This document shows, piece after piece, positions 4,973 to 5,073 of a stretch of DNA of 5,073 bases. The stretch comes from Actinomycetes bacterium (GTDB taxonomy: Bacteria; Actinomycetota; Acidimicrobiia; Acidimicrobiales; Acidimicrobiaceae), in the NCBI GenBank assembly GCA_021823045.1, contig JAKAPB010000184.1, positions 1 through 5,073 on the forward strand, given 5' to 3'. The position numbers and the translations under genes were made by a program. Position 1 is the stretch's first letter. Every line of letters begins with the position of its first letter. A model generated the notes under the pieces. The model had not been told where the DNA came from. It saw only the letters and a list, made by a program, of their open reading frames with translations, and did not search any database.

Positions 4973-5073
4973 ATGGAGTCAACGAAGCTCGGGACCTGGA
5001 ACTACCAGAATTGGCGAGAGGGTGCTAAGTGTAAGGACATCGACCCTTCACTCTTTTTTCCAGTTGGCGTTAC
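4973..5073 (+). CDS. WhiB-family iron-sulfur transcriptional regulator, N-terminal fragment (3' end outside window)
   Basis: The visible 33 residues end with NWREGAKCKDIDPSLFFPVG (13-32), which matches the start of WhiB proteins: an aromatic residue, then the first cluster-binding cysteine (C20), then a 'DP-LFFPVG' element. In this family four cysteines bind a [4Fe-4S] cluster and a later G[VI]WGG turn contacts the sigma factor SigA; those parts lie beyond the window. The FFPVG form is closer to WhiB1-type proteins than to WhiB7, but 33 residues are too few for a subclass call. The ATG is immediately preceded by an in-frame TAG (4970-4972), so no upstream extension is possible, and GGAGGA is well placed. 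The long structured upstream region suggests tight regulation, possibly including post-transcriptional control. The family call is confident; the role (redox sensing, stress or development) is not determined. Confidence 0.88.
   Translation, partial: MESTKLGTWNYQNWREGAKCKDIDPSLFFPVGV

Overview
The window most likely comes from an actinobacterium (Actinomycetota). The strongest evidence is the last gene, which opens with the N-terminus of a WhiB-family iron-sulfur regulator, a family essentially confined to that phylum and its phages. The polysaccharide deacetylase also carries a motif set (WGRDW, then LLHDSDCTS) that I associate with actinobacterial proteins. By eye the GC content is only moderate, which would fit a lineage such as Acidimicrobiia better than streptomycetes or mycobacteria. 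That narrower placement is inference.

Layout. Bases 1-260 (+) hold the C-terminal end of an AI-2E/PerM-type membrane permease whose start lies outside the window. It converges on a minus-strand pair that reads from 2855 down to 340. The first gene of the pair is a GT28/MGDG-synthase-like glycosyltransferase with an extra membrane anchor and a C-terminal domain. The second is a NodB-type polysaccharide deacetylase that starts with TTG; its Shine-Dalgarno overlaps the stop codon of the first. Only 24 bp separate the glycosyltransferase start from a divergent plus-strand pair (2880-4527), a DMT/EamA-like multi-pass membrane protein followed by an overlapping alpha/beta-hydrolase. A 445-bp AT-richer intergenic region (4528-4972) follows, with candidate promoters, a perfect 12-bp inverted repeat and competing short inverted repeats. 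The window ends inside the WhiB-family gene at 4973.

How the genes may work together. The minus-strand pair looks like a small cell-envelope or glycolipid module: a processive-type lipid glycosyltransferase and a sugar de-N-acetylase. The most unusual observation is that the C-terminal domain of the glycosyltransferase itself resembles a NodB deacetylase fold that has lost all its metal-binding and catalytic motifs. One transcript would therefore encode a catalytic deacetylase and a membrane-anchored pseudo-deacetylase. The divergent transporter-like gene and the hydrolase may belong to the same envelope process, but nothing in the sequence fixes their substrates.

No CRISPR array, tRNA, rRNA, insertion sequence or prophage gene was seen.
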